A stretch of DNA of 27,204 bases, from contig CAZOKO010000029.1 in the NCBI GenBank assembly GCA_964580455.1, positions 1 through 27,204 on the forward strand. The letters run 5' to 3'. Shown here piece by piece: positions 16,148 to 24,146 of this stretch. The position numbers were made by a program, and so were the translations under genes. Within the stretch, counting starts at the first letter, position 1; each line of letters starts with the position of its first letter. The stretch comes from CAZOKO01 sp964580455 (GTDB lineage: Bacteria; Desulfobacterota; WTBG01). Under the pieces are notes generated by a model that worked only from the letters and a program-made list of their open reading frames with translations, made no database searches and was not told the origin of the DNA.

Positions 16148-16888
16148 TTACATATACAGCCCACCATTTACTCCTATCACCTGGCCTGTGATATAGCTCG
16201 CCTCCTCTGAAGCTAAGAAGGATACCGCATTAGCTACGTCCTCAGGAGTGCCAAGCTTCTTTACCGGTATTTGCCTGATTAATTCTTCCCTCTCTCTCTC
16301 AGGTATCGCATCGGTCATGGCAGTTTCAATGAAACCAGGAGCAACTGCATTAACAGTTATCCCCCTGTCCGCATATTCTCTGGCAATCGATTTGGTAAAT
16401 CCAATAACCCCTGCTTTGGAGGCTGAATAATTAGCCTGGCCGGCATTTCCCATAAGACCGGTAATAGAAGCAATATTAACAATTTTACCGCTCTTTTTAC
16501 GCATCATCACTTTAATAGCAGCCCTTGTAACATTAAATGTCCCTTTAAGATTAACGGCCATTACCTGATCCCACTGTTCTTCTTTCATCCTGATAAGGAC
16601 ATTGTCTTTAGTAATACCTGCGTTATTAACTAAAATGTCTAAAGAACCAAAGTGCTCAACAGCCTCCTTAATGATTTTTTCTGCATCCTGCATGTTCGAG
16701 ACATCTGACTTGAGGGCAAGGCACTTACCTCCTGCTTCCTCGATTTCTCTGGCAGCTTCTTTCGCCATTTCCAGATTGATATCACACAAGACAAGAGAAG
16801 CACCTTTTTGAACCAGATGCATCGCAATAACCTTGCCAATGCCCTGAGCAGCTCCTGTAACAACAGCAATCTTATTATCAAGTTTCAT
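16148..16888 (-). CDS. fabG: 3-oxoacyl-ACP reductase
   Basis: NADPH-dependent reduction of 3-oxoacyl-ACP, second step of each elongation cycle. A classical 246-residue short-chain dehydrogenase: cofactor motif TGAAQGIG (11-18), NNAG (88-91), catalytic S141, Y154 and K158 (YSASK), and N113. It also has VAPGFIETAMT and ASYITGQVIGVNGGLYM at the C-terminus, as in FabG. AAAGGTAAC precedes the ATG. It lies 13 bases after fabD and 26 bases before acpP. Confidence 0.97.
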   Translation of the reverse strand: MKLDNKIAVVTGAAQGIGKVIAMHLVQKGASLVLCDINLEMAKEAAREIEEAGGKCLALKSDVSNMQDAEKIIKEAVEHFGSLDILVNNAGITKDNVLIRMKEEQWDQVMAVNLKGTFNVTRAAIKVMMRKKSGKIVNIASITGLMGNAGQANYSASKAGVIGFTKSIAREYADRGITVNAVAPGFIETAMTDAIPEREREELIRQIPVKKLGTPEDVANAVSFLASEEASYITGQVIGVNGGLYM

Positions 16889-16901
16889 AAAATTGTTACC
16901 T

Positions 16902-17834
16902 TTAATTCAGTTGGGATATTTCCTTTAAGCCCTCGAGGTTCTCCATGTTTAAGGTTTTCACCTCCCTGGTAATCCTTCTCATCAGCCCTGTGAGCACTTT
17001 TCCCGGTCCTATCTCAATAACAGTCTTTATATTTTTGCTAACCATTTCCCTCATGGATTCTTCCCATCTTACAGGATGATTTACCTGTTTAACCAGAAGA
17101 TCCTTAATCTTTCCTTTAGAGGGATAGGGTTGTGCGTCAGCGTTTGAGATTACGGGAGTGTGGATATCATAGACAGGTATATCTTGCAAGGCTTCTTTTA
17201 ATTTTTCTGCTGCTGGCTTCATCAAGCTACAATGAAAGGGCGCACTCACCGCCAGTATTATTGCCTTCTTTGCTCCACGCTCCAGGGAAAGCTCAACAGC
17301 CCGCGATACTGCTTCGGCATGCCCTGAAATCACTATCTGCCAGGAGCTGTTAAAATTTGCCGGGGAAACTACTTCTCCCTGCGCAGCCTGCCTGCAGATA
17401 TCTTCAACCTCAGCTGCTTCTAACCCTAAAATGGCTGCCATGGTGCCTTTCCCTGCAGGTACTGCCTCCTGCATGAACTTTCCTCTGAGACGAACAGTTC
17501 GTACTGCATCAGAAAAACTCATAGCCTGAGCAGCCGTTAAAGATGAGTATTCTCCCAAACTGTGGCCTGCCAGAAGAACCGGGTGAGTACCTGTTTCTGA
17601 AGATAATACCCTCAGGGCTGCAATACTCGCTGTCAGAATGGCCGGCTGGGTATTAGAGGTTAATTTTAGATTTTCTTCTGGTCCGTTAAAACAAAGGCTG
17701 GAAATACTAAAACCTAAAGCTTCGTCTGCTTCCCGAAAAGTTTCACGGGCGATTTTGAAATTATCCACCAGTTCTTTCCCCATTCCTACATGCTGGGAAC
17801 CCTGTCCTGGAAAAATAAAAGCTACCTCTGACAT
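16902..17834 (-). CDS. fabD: Malonyl-CoA:ACP transacylase
   Basis: Loads malonyl groups from CoA onto ACP for fatty-acid synthesis. The 310 residues carry the active-site set numbered exactly as in E. coli FabD: Q11 in FPGQGSQ, S92 in GHSLGEY, R117 and H201 in SAPFHCSLM. The C-terminal PVRWEESM and EIGPGKVLTGLM blocks are also standard. GGGAG lies a few bases before the ATG. It sits between the acyl-CoA dehydrogenase gene and fabG in one operon. Confidence 0.97.
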   Translation of the reverse strand: MSEVAFIFPGQGSQHVGMGKELVDNFKIARETFREADEALGFSISSLCFNGPEENLKLTSNTQPAILTASIAALRVLSSETGTHPVLLAGHSLGEYSSLTAAQAMSFSDAVRTVRLRGKFMQEAVPAGKGTMAAILGLEAAEVEDICRQAAQGEVVSPANFNSSWQIVISGHAEAVSRAVELSLERGAKKAIILAVSAPFHCSLMKPAAEKLKEALQDIPVYDIHTPVISNADAQPYPSKGKIKDLLVKQVNHPVRWEESMREMVSKNIKTVIEIGPGKVLTGLMRRITREVKTLNMENLEGLKEISQLN

Positions 17835-17880
17835 CTTTTACTCCCACGAAAATAATATATGAAATTTATATAGGCGATTA

Positions 17881-19038
17881 CTACTTTTTGCTGGCACCTT
17901 CCTTTATGAGATGCTGTCCTATAACATTTCGCTGGATTTGATTAGTACCTTCATAGATTTGGAGTATTTTGGCATCACGCATCATTTTTTCCGCCGGATA
18001 ATCTCTCATATACCCATAGCCACCAAATATTTGAACTACATCGGTTGTCACCCGCATAGCTACATCAGTAGCAAACAATTTGCTCATGGATGAAACCTTG
18101 GACAAATCCTTCGAGTTGTTATCTGCAGTTCTGGCAGCAAGATATGTCAGTGCCCGTGCTGCTTCGACCTCTGTTGCCATATCAGCAATCATATGCTGAA
18201 CAGCCTGATGAGCAATAATTGGCTTGCCAAAGGTCTTCCTCTCCCTGGCGTATTCAATAACAGCATCGAGAGCTCCCTGAGCCAGTCCCACCCCTTGAAT
18301 AGCAATGCCGGGACGGGTCTGGTCAAACGTTTTCATAGTAACAATGAACCCCATACCCTCTCGAGCTATCATATTTTCCTTTGGAACACGGCAGTCCTCA
18401 AACACCAGTTCCCTGGTAGCAGAAGTTCTAATCCCCAGCTTTTTCTCCTTTTTCCCGAAGGTAAATCCCGGTGTATCTTTCTCAATGATAAAAGCACTGG
18501 CACCCCGTGGGCCTTTGGTCTTATCCGTTTTAGCAATAACTGAATAAATCTCAGCCTCTCCTCCATTAGTAATCCATTGCTTGACACCATTTATCACATA
18601 CTCGTTACCATCTTTTACTGCTGCTGTGCGAATAGCCGCAGCATCACTGCCAGCACCTGATTCAGTCAAGCCAAAAGCTGCTATCTTTTTGCCCGAGGCG
18701 ATTGGGGGAAGATACTTCTTCTTCTGCTCTTCGTTCCCGTAAAGCAGTATGGGATAGGCACCCAATCCACTGGCAGCAAAAGAGACGGAAACCCCTATAC
18801 AGTACTTGCTGATTTCTTCAATTGCAAGACAATTCTCAAGGTTGCCAAATCCTAATCCACCATATTTCTCAGGGATATAGATTCCAAAAAGTCCGGCATC
18901 AGCAAGTATGTTCATAATTTCCCAGGGGAACTCCTCTTTTTCATCTAGCTCAGTTCGAGCAGGAAGCACCTTTTCTTTTGCAATCTTCCGGGTCAGTTCT
19001 ACGATTTCCTTTTGCTCTTCTGTTAGGCCATATTCCAT
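17881..19038 (-). CDS. Acyl-CoA dehydrogenase family flavoprotein
   Basis: Family members remove hydrogens at C2-C3 of acyl thioesters with FAD and pass electrons to electron-transfer flavoprotein. The 385 residues match short/medium-chain enzymes. Motifs: GLTEEQKEIVELTRKIA at the start, FGLTESGAGSDAAAI (FAD site), WITNGGEAEIY, TRPGIAIQGVGLAQGALD, IFGGYGYMRDYPAEK and the catalytic base E363 in QIYEGTNQIQR. AGGAG lies 9 bases before the ATG. Unusually it lies inside the fab operon, between fabH and fabD, rather than in a beta-oxidation cluster. It could oxidise or, in reverse, reduce acyl thioesters for the synthase, but that is inference. The family call is secure; the substrate is not. Confidence 0.95.
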   Translation of the reverse strand: MEYGLTEEQKEIVELTRKIAKEKVLPARTELDEKEEFPWEIMNILADAGLFGIYIPEKYGGLGFGNLENCLAIEEISKYCIGVSVSFAASGLGAYPILLYGNEEQKKKYLPPIASGKKIAAFGLTESGAGSDAAAIRTAAVKDGNEYVINGVKQWITNGGEAEIYSVIAKTDKTKGPRGASAFIIEKDTPGFTFGKKEKKLGIRTSATRELVFEDCRVPKENMIAREGMGFIVTMKTFDQTRPGIAIQGVGLAQGALDAVIEYARERKTFGKPIIAHQAVQHMIADMATEVEAARALTYLAARTADNNSKDLSKVSSMSKLFATDVAMRVTTDVVQIFGGYGYMRDYPAEKMMRDAKILQIYEGTNQIQRNVIGQHLIKEGASKK

Positions 19039-19095
19039 CAGGGCATTCTCCTATCTAAACAGAATAATTTCAGATAAACATCATTTTTAAATTTT

Positions 19096-20076
19096 TTACC
19101 ATCTAACCAGGGCTGCCCCCCAGGTCAGTCCTGCACCAAAGGCATTAAAAATCAATAGGTCGCCCTCTTTAATCCTCCCTTCTCTATTGGCTTCATCAAG
19201 TGCAATAGGAATGGAGGCGGATGAGGTGTTACCATATTTGTGAATATTGACATAAACTTTTTCCTCAGGCAGGTCTAATCGTTTCGCTATGGCTTGGATG
19301 ATTCTCAAGTTGGCTTGATGGGGTATGAGGAGATCAATTTCACTATTTTTGATATTATTAAAGGCCAGTGTTTCCAGAACAGATTCTTCCAGTGATTTAA
19401 CAGCAATCTTAAAAAGTTTATTGCCGTCCATCTTGAGGTAGTGTAATCTGTTATCAATACTTTCATAGGTAGCAGGGATAGCAGTCCCTCCTCCCGGTTG
19501 ATAGAGCAGGTTTGCATAGCTTCCGTCAGAATGAAGGTGTGTGGATATAACACCCCTCTCTCCTTCTTCTCTTACTAATACCGCCACACCCGCACCATCT
19601 CCCAGTAACACACAGGTTCTTCTATCCTGGTAATCGGCTATCTTCGACATATTCTCGGCCCCAATTACCAGAACTTTCTGGTAACTACCCGTCTTAATAA
19701 AATTGTCTGCAATAGAGAGTGCATAAATGAAGCCTGTACAACCAGCGAAGACATCAAAGGCAACCGCCTTTTTTGCACCTATCTTATCTTGCACCAAACA
19801 CGCGACAGAGGGAAAAATCATATCAGGGGTGATTGTACCTACAATGATTAGATCCAATTCTTCCGGTGAGATTCCTGCCATCTCCAGGGCCCTTTGCGAA
19901 GCACAGGCTGCAAGGGTAGAAGAAGCCTCTCCATTGCAGGTAATCCTTCTCTCCTTAATACCAGTGCGTGTAGTAATCCACTCATCACTGGTATCAACCA
20001 TACCTTCCAAGTCCTGGTTGGTCAGCACTTTTTCAGGTACATATGAACCTGTACCAACAATCCTGGCTCTCATCAT
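19096..20076 (-). CDS. fabH: 3-oxoacyl-ACP synthase III
   Basis: Initiates fatty-acid synthesis by condensing an acyl-CoA primer with malonyl-ACP. The 326 residues contain the catalytic triad: Cys in FAGCTGFIYAL (C113, or C112 if Met2 is the start, as in E. coli numbering), His in IPHQANLRI and Asn in KYGNTSSASIP. DTSDEWITTRTGI and ending GAGLTWGAALVRW are diagnostic. AAAAGG lies before the double ATG; Met1 has the better spacing. It follows rpmF directly, with no plsX between them. Confidence 0.97.
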   Translation of the reverse strand: MMRARIVGTGSYVPEKVLTNQDLEGMVDTSDEWITTRTGIKERRITCNGEASSTLAACASQRALEMAGISPEELDLIIVGTITPDMIFPSVACLVQDKIGAKKAVAFDVFAGCTGFIYALSIADNFIKTGSYQKVLVIGAENMSKIADYQDRRTCVLLGDGAGVAVLVREEGERGVISTHLHSDGSYANLLYQPGGGTAIPATYESIDNRLHYLKMDGNKLFKIAVKSLEESVLETLAFNNIKNSEIDLLIPHQANLRIIQAIAKRLDLPEEKVYVNIHKYGNTSSASIPIALDEANREGRIKEGDLLIFNAFGAGLTWGAALVRW

Positions 20077-20116
20077 AGCTCTGCCTTTTAAAAATGCTAA
20101 TTGTTAAAATACTTGG

Positions 20117-20299
20117 TTACTCTTCTTTTATTTTTATCACTTCTCGGCTTTTATAGGTTCCACAATGGGGACAAACATGATGGGGCAGTTTTGGCTCACT
20201 ACACTGCGGACAGGTGGTTAAGTTAACCGGTGACAGGCAATCATGGGTGCGCCGTTTCCTTTTTCTCGATTTTGAAAGCCTCCTTTTTGGTAAAGCCAT
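20117..20299 (-). CDS. rpmF: 50S ribosomal protein L32
   Basis: A 60-residue basic ribosomal protein beginning MALPKRRLSKSRKRKRRTHD, the conserved L32 start. It keeps the four-cysteine zinc ribbon (C30, C33, C43, C46), the zinc-binding form of L32. AGGAGAGAGG lies upstream of the ATG. It is sandwiched between yceD and fabH; this ribosome-lipid arrangement is widespread in bacteria. Confidence 0.98.
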   Translation of the reverse strand: MALPKRRLSKSRKRKRRTHDCLSPVNLTTCPQCSEPKLPHHVCPHCGTYKSREVIKIKEE

Positions 20300-20323
20300 A
20301 ACGGTTCCTCTCTCCTGATAGGA

Positions 20324-20893
20324 TTATTGTTTTAGGGAAAGTTTCTTAAGAATTTCAAACTTAGAGCCAGCTACCTCTTCCTTATCACACTGGCATAAAC
20401 TGTGATTCAAGTTTGAACCGCACTGGGGACAAATTCCTTTACACGTTTCATGGCATAAAGGGTATAAGGGTATATTCAAAAGGATTTGCTCTCTAACCAA
20501 TGGCACTATATCGATAATATCCCCTTGATAGAAAAACAAATCCAAATCCGCTTTGTTGATTTCTTTTTCTAACAAAATCTCCTTTTCATCTGAAGGACAA
20601 AGATTGTAGTGGAATTCTGCCTCAACAGGCAAACCAAAATTACCAAGACACTTTATACAGCTTACTTCTACCCTAGTATTTAACAGACCACTAACAAAAA
20701 CATTCTTTCCTGTCCTGAAAACCTCTATTTGAATACTGATATCATCAACAAAAGTAAAATTAATGTCTTTAATATCGCTGAATATATTTTTAATCCAATC
20801 CTTATTCTTTTTGCACGATAGATGATATCCAGATTCCTTTATTCCATCTAATCTAATCGTAAGATCATTCTGGTTCTTCTTTAATTTGCCCAT
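20324..20893 (-). CDS. YceD/DUF177 family protein
   Basis: Members of this conserved family are almost always encoded just before rpmF; a role in 23S rRNA or large-subunit biogenesis has been proposed, but the biochemical function is not firmly known. The 189 residues have the family's first Cys pair (C79 and C82 in VSCIKCLG) and a C-terminal cluster of six Cys (C147, C151, C155, C158, C167, C169), including GICPQCGSNLNHSLCQCD, likely metal-binding. DIVPLVREQILLNIPLYPLC is the typical conserved core. The first gene of the fab-rib run, it sits only about 8 bases after a predicted transcription start, so its leader is very short. Confidence 0.92.
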   Translation of the reverse strand: MGKLKKNQNDLTIRLDGIKESGYHLSCKKNKDWIKNIFSDIKDINFTFVDDISIQIEVFRTGKNVFVSGLLNTRVEVSCIKCLGNFGLPVEAEFHYNLCPSDEKEILLEKEINKADLDLFFYQGDIIDIVPLVREQILLNIPLYPLCHETCKGICPQCGSNLNHSLCQCDKEEVAGSKFEILKKLSLKQ

Positions 20894-20906
20894 TTTAAGG
20901 CCTATT

Positions 20907-20935
20907 CATATATTCATAAAAAAACCTTTTGTCAA
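20907..20935 (-). promoter_or_regulatory. Strong sigma-70-type promoter for the yceD-rpmF-fab operon
   Basis: On the minus strand a perfect TTGACA (20930-20935) is separated by exactly 17 bases from TATATG (20907-20912). The start site would fall near 20900, only about 6-8 bases before the yceD ATG at 20893. It is the best promoter match in the window and the obvious driver of the long minus-strand run. Confidence 0.6.
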
Positions 20936-20946
20936 TAAATAAATAA

Positions 20947-20975
20947 CATATCTTTATAAAAAATATAAAGATATG
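20947..20975. promoter_or_regulatory. Perfect 12-bp AT-rich palindrome upstream of the yceD promoter
   Basis: CATATCTTTATA (20947-20958), an AAAAA spacer, then its exact reverse complement (20964-20975). It lies 38 bases after the U32 peptidase stop and 11 bases upstream of the yceD -35 box. It could be a weak terminator for the U32 gene (followed on the minus strand by TTATTTATTTATTG) or a regulator binding site for the operon. The sequence does not decide. Confidence 0.5.
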
Positions 20976-21013
20976 CAGCGAATAAGATAACTTAAAAAGA
21001 CTGCCTTGTCAAA

Positions 21014-22279
21014 TTATTTGTCCCCATTGTCAACTACAAACTTTCCTTTCTCCTTTCTTAAAAGATCATTCACTCCTATCGGCAAGTCTGTTTTAATCAT
21101 AATTTCCTGCCCAGGCTGTGCTACCTGCAGTGTCTTTCCTTCTCCATTCGTTATTTCATCTAACCTTGTATGATAACTATTCAGATTTTTATTTATAAAT
21201 TCAACCTGTTCACCCCGGGTGATTTTATTGCGAACTTGAAGTTTGATAAGCCTCTCAGAAAAAGAACTCTCTCCCGGTAATGGTAAAATTTCCTTAACAA
21301 CCCCTAATAATTCATGGGTTTTGATATATTCTGAGGTAGTATAATTAAAACTTTCACTGGAAGGGGAACCCAGGTAGAATCCAGTAGTGTAATTCCTGTG
21401 ACTGAGCTTTCTCAGTTCTTCAAGCCACTGTGTCTGAAACTGATACTCATCAGGGTTTTCTCCATAACAGTCCAGCGCACGGCGGTAGATTCGCGTGACA
21501 CAGGCAACATAATGAATTCCCTTCATTCTACCCTCAATTTTGAGAGCATCAACCCCAGTCTTTATAATCTCAGGAAGATGCTCTATAAGGCAGAGGTCCT
21601 TTGAGTTGAAGATATAACTTCCATATTCATCTTCAGTAATGGGAAAATGCACATTGGGGCGTTTCTCTTCCATGAGAGCATATTTCCATCGGCAGGGATG
21701 TGCACATTCTCCCCTGTTAGGATCTCTCTGTGTAAGATATGTGCTTAGAAGGCACCTTCCTGAATAAGAGATACACATAGCCCCATGAACGAAGGTCTCA
21801 ATTTCGACAGGAACAATTTTTTTAATATGTGCAATTTCATGATAAGTAAGCTCTCTTGAAAGGTTAATGCGCGATATTCCCTGCTGCTGCCAAAATTGAG
21901 CACTGCACCAGTTGGAGGTACTCAGTTGCGTACTTAAATGGAGAGAGAGGTGAGGAGCAATCTGCCGTGCCTGAGATATTATGCCAGGGTCACTAACGAT
22001 CAGTCCATCAACCCCTACCCCGCCCAGGTATGCCAGATAATCAGGAATATCACTAAAATCATCATTGCGGGCGATGATATTGACCGTAACATAAACCTTA
22101 ACATGACGTTTTTGGGCAAACCTGATACCCTCTTCCATCTCAGAGGGGGTAAAGTTTCCTGCATAGCTTCTCAAGCCATATTTTTTACCACTCAGGTAAA
22201 CAGCATCAGCACCATAGTGAACTGCAATCTTTAACTTCTCCAGATTGCCGGCCGGCACTAAAAGTTCAGGTAGTTTCAT
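21014..22279 (-). CDS. Peptidase U32 family protein (TrhP/YegQ-like)
   Basis: The U32 family is named as peptidases, but well-studied members (TrhP, RlhA, UbiU/V) are iron-sulfur proteins that hydroxylate RNA or ubiquinone precursors, usually with prephenate or related donors. The 421 residues carry the signature ETFVHGAMCISYSGRC and NRGECAHPC, giving four cysteines (C169, C176, C192, C196) that match the Fe-S ligand pattern. The N-terminal PELLVPAGNLEKLKIAV is also typical, and a C-terminal barrel-like segment follows. These features fit the tRNA-hydroxylation subgroup best, which is my inference. The ribosome binding site is weak. The gene reads toward yceD and is separated from it by the palindrome and promoter. 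Confidence 0.88.
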   Translation of the reverse strand: MKLPELLVPAGNLEKLKIAVHYGADAVYLSGKKYGLRSYAGNFTPSEMEEGIRFAQKRHVKVYVTVNIIARNDDFSDIPDYLAYLGGVGVDGLIVSDPGIISQARQIAPHLSLHLSTQLSTSNWCSAQFWQQQGISRINLSRELTYHEIAHIKKIVPVEIETFVHGAMCISYSGRCLLSTYLTQRDPNRGECAHPCRWKYALMEEKRPNVHFPITEDEYGSYIFNSKDLCLIEHLPEIIKTGVDALKIEGRMKGIHYVACVTRIYRRALDCYGENPDEYQFQTQWLEELRKLSHRNYTTGFYLGSPSSESFNYTTSEYIKTHELLGVVKEILPLPGESSFSERLIKLQVRNKITRGEQVEFINKNLNSYHTRLDEITNGEGKTLQVAQPGQEIMIKTDLPIGVNDLLRKEKGKFVVDNGDK

Positions 22280-22859
22280 GACTCATTTCTCGGAAGATAA
22301 GATTCTGGGGAGGTTAAAAGATTCTGTTATTTTTATTCCGCAATCCGGAACCACGAAGGTCACCCCATTAGACTATTAACCAAGGTGCTGTGTATATTTA
22401 CAATTTATGTTCAAAAGTGTTGTGTAGAAACTCTCTATATCCTTTCTAACGGGGCAGGCGAAGAAACACGAAGGAAAATAAGTAATCCTATTGTCATAAA
22501 ATTATTTATTAAAAATAGTTTCTATATATAGAGCAAAGACTACACGATCTATTTCAAAACTGCAAGGTGAAAGAGATGAGAGAAAAATATGACGATGGAA
22601 TAAAAACAACTAATACTTTGTGTTTTATAATGCGATAGTGTAATATAAGTTAATTTAATTAATTATGTAAAATTTTAAGCAAGTAGCATTCTAGTGGTTG
22701 GCATAAATTAGAACCAAACACTTACAACAGGCAAACAACACAACTAATAACGAGCAACTCATGACAGTTTGGTCAAACAGAGACATAACGAAACACAATA
22801 AAAGAAAAACAATACTAAAGTTTAAACTACGGAGAATGATGAGAGGGGAAATAACTACT
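22280..22859. other. Intergenic region between U32 and M23 genes
   Basis: About 580 bases, strongly AT-rich in its right half, between divergent genes. It contains a small palindrome (TTCCG/CGGAA, 22336-22350), fragments resembling the ACCACGAAGG-type repeats near 22350 and 22463, and a poor plus-strand promoter candidate (TTGTGT 22618-22623, TAATAT 22641-22646, 17-base spacer). The reading frame of the M23 gene is open back to 22761, but those 33 residues look non-coding. I see no RNA gene or riboswitch. Confidence 0.5.
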
Positions 22860-24146
22860 ATGAAGTTCCTTAAGCTTGGTTTTATTATTCTTCCCTTTAT
22901 CCTGATCGGATTTTTAATGGGTTATTTGCCTTCCCCTAAGGAGAATTATGCAGCCCGGGAAAAAGGAATAACTATCCCAACTGATAGCAAGCAAAAAAAT
23001 AATCCTGTTTCCAATGAACATCAGATGAAGACAAAGGAAGTAGAATACACATTTAAGCAGGGTGATACCTTCTATGACGTACTTCTGGACATGGACTTTC
23101 CTCCAAAGGAAATTTTTCATTTAATAGAAAGCAGCAAAAAGATTTACAATCTTAAAAAAATAAAGCCGGGTATTACCATGATATTAAAGATTGACCCTGT
23201 TAACCATATCCTGAACCGCCTGGAATACGGTTTTGATGATCTATACCTGCTCGTAGTTATCAAAACTGATCAAGGCTACCTTGCCTCCAAAGAGGAAATT
23301 GTCTTCGATACCAAATTTCGTACCATCAGTGGCACAATCAAAAGCAACCTTTTTGATGATGGCATTAAGGCTGGTGGCCACCCCCAGCTGATCTTAAATT
23401 TTGCCGACATCTTTGCCTGGGATATGGATTTTATTAGTGATCTCAGAGAAAATGATAGTTTCAAGCTTCTTTTTGAAGAAATCTATAGAGATGGTGAGTT
23501 CGTAAAGTATGGAAAGATTCTGGCCGCAGAGTTTGTTAACAGGGAAAAACGGTTTAGAGCTTTTTATTTTGAAGATGATAAGGGAAAATCTGGTTACTAT
23601 AATGACAAGGGGAAGTCTCTTACCAGGGAGTTTCTAAAATCACCCTTGAGATACAGTCGTATAAGTTCCAAATTTTCCAAACGGCGTTTTCACCCCATCC
23701 TGAGAATCTATCGCCCCCACCTGGGTGTGGATTACGCAGCCCCAACTGGTACTCCTGTGGAAGCGACCTGTAATGGAAAAATAATTTTCATTGGTAGGAA
23801 AGGTAATTATGGTAAGTGTATTAAAATAAGGCATAACCATCTATATACGTCCTTTTACGGACATCTCTCACGATTTGCAAGGGGCATGAAACAAGGAAAG
23901 CAGGCTAAACAAGGGCAGGTAATTGGCTATGTGGGATCTACCGGTTTATCTACAGGTCCCCACCTGGATTATCGCTTAAAGAAAAGAGGTGAGTTCATCA
24001 ATCCCCTGAAGTTTAAAAGCCCTAGGATATATTCAGTAAGCAAAGCTCTTCGTCCTGAATTCGAAAAGAATAAATATCTGATGCTGGTATGGCTGGAGCA
24101 ATCTGATAAAGAATTGATACTGGCGAAAGCAAGCGTTTCTCATTAA
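22860..24146 (+). CDS. M23 peptidase-like (LytM domain) envelope protein
   Basis: M23 proteins cut peptidoglycan cross-links or, when degenerate, activate amidases. The ATG at 22860 is chosen because it opens directly into a hydrophobic anchor (MKFLKLGFIILPFILIGFLM) and has GAGGGG upstream; an ATG 33 codons earlier gives an unconvincing basic extension. This gives 428 residues, with an inner-membrane anchor and a periplasmic body. Residues about 60-125 look like a LysM/OapA-like domain (FKQGDTFYDVLLD), and the LytM domain lies near 270-390. The first zinc motif HLGVD (H287, D291) is intact and YGHLS is present. The usual HxH reads GPHLDYR, with Asp in place of a zinc ligand His. It ends convergently with the next gene by a 4-base TTAA overlap. 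Confidence 0.87.
   Translation: MKFLKLGFIILPFILIGFLMGYLPSPKENYAAREKGITIPTDSKQKNNPVSNEHQMKTKEVEYTFKQGDTFYDVLLDMDFPPKEIFHLIESSKKIYNLKKIKPGITMILKIDPVNHILNRLEYGFDDLYLLVVIKTDQGYLASKEEIVFDTKFRTISGTIKSNLFDDGIKAGGHPQLILNFADIFAWDMDFISDLRENDSFKLLFEEIYRDGEFVKYGKILAAEFVNREKRFRAFYFEDDKGKSGYYNDKGKSLTREFLKSPLRYSRISSKFSKRRFHPILRIYRPHLGVDYAAPTGTPVEATCNGKIIFIGRKGNYGKCIKIRHNHLYTSFYGHLSRFARGMKQGKQAKQGQVIGYVGSTGLSTGPHLDYRLKKRGEFINPLKFKSPRIYSVSKALRPEFEKNKYLMLVWLEQSDKELILAKASVSH

Noticed and set aside
22280..22760. Riboswitch or small RNA gene in the AT-rich gap before the M23 gene
   Set aside because: I looked for c-di-GMP, FMN, cobalamin and T-box-like consensus segments and saw none; only a 5-bp palindrome and weak repeat fragments are present.
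22761..22859. N-terminal extension of the M23 protein to an upstream ATG
   Set aside because: The 33 added residues are basic, without motif, and would bury the signal anchor; the downstream ATG opens directly into the anchor and has GAGGGG upstream.
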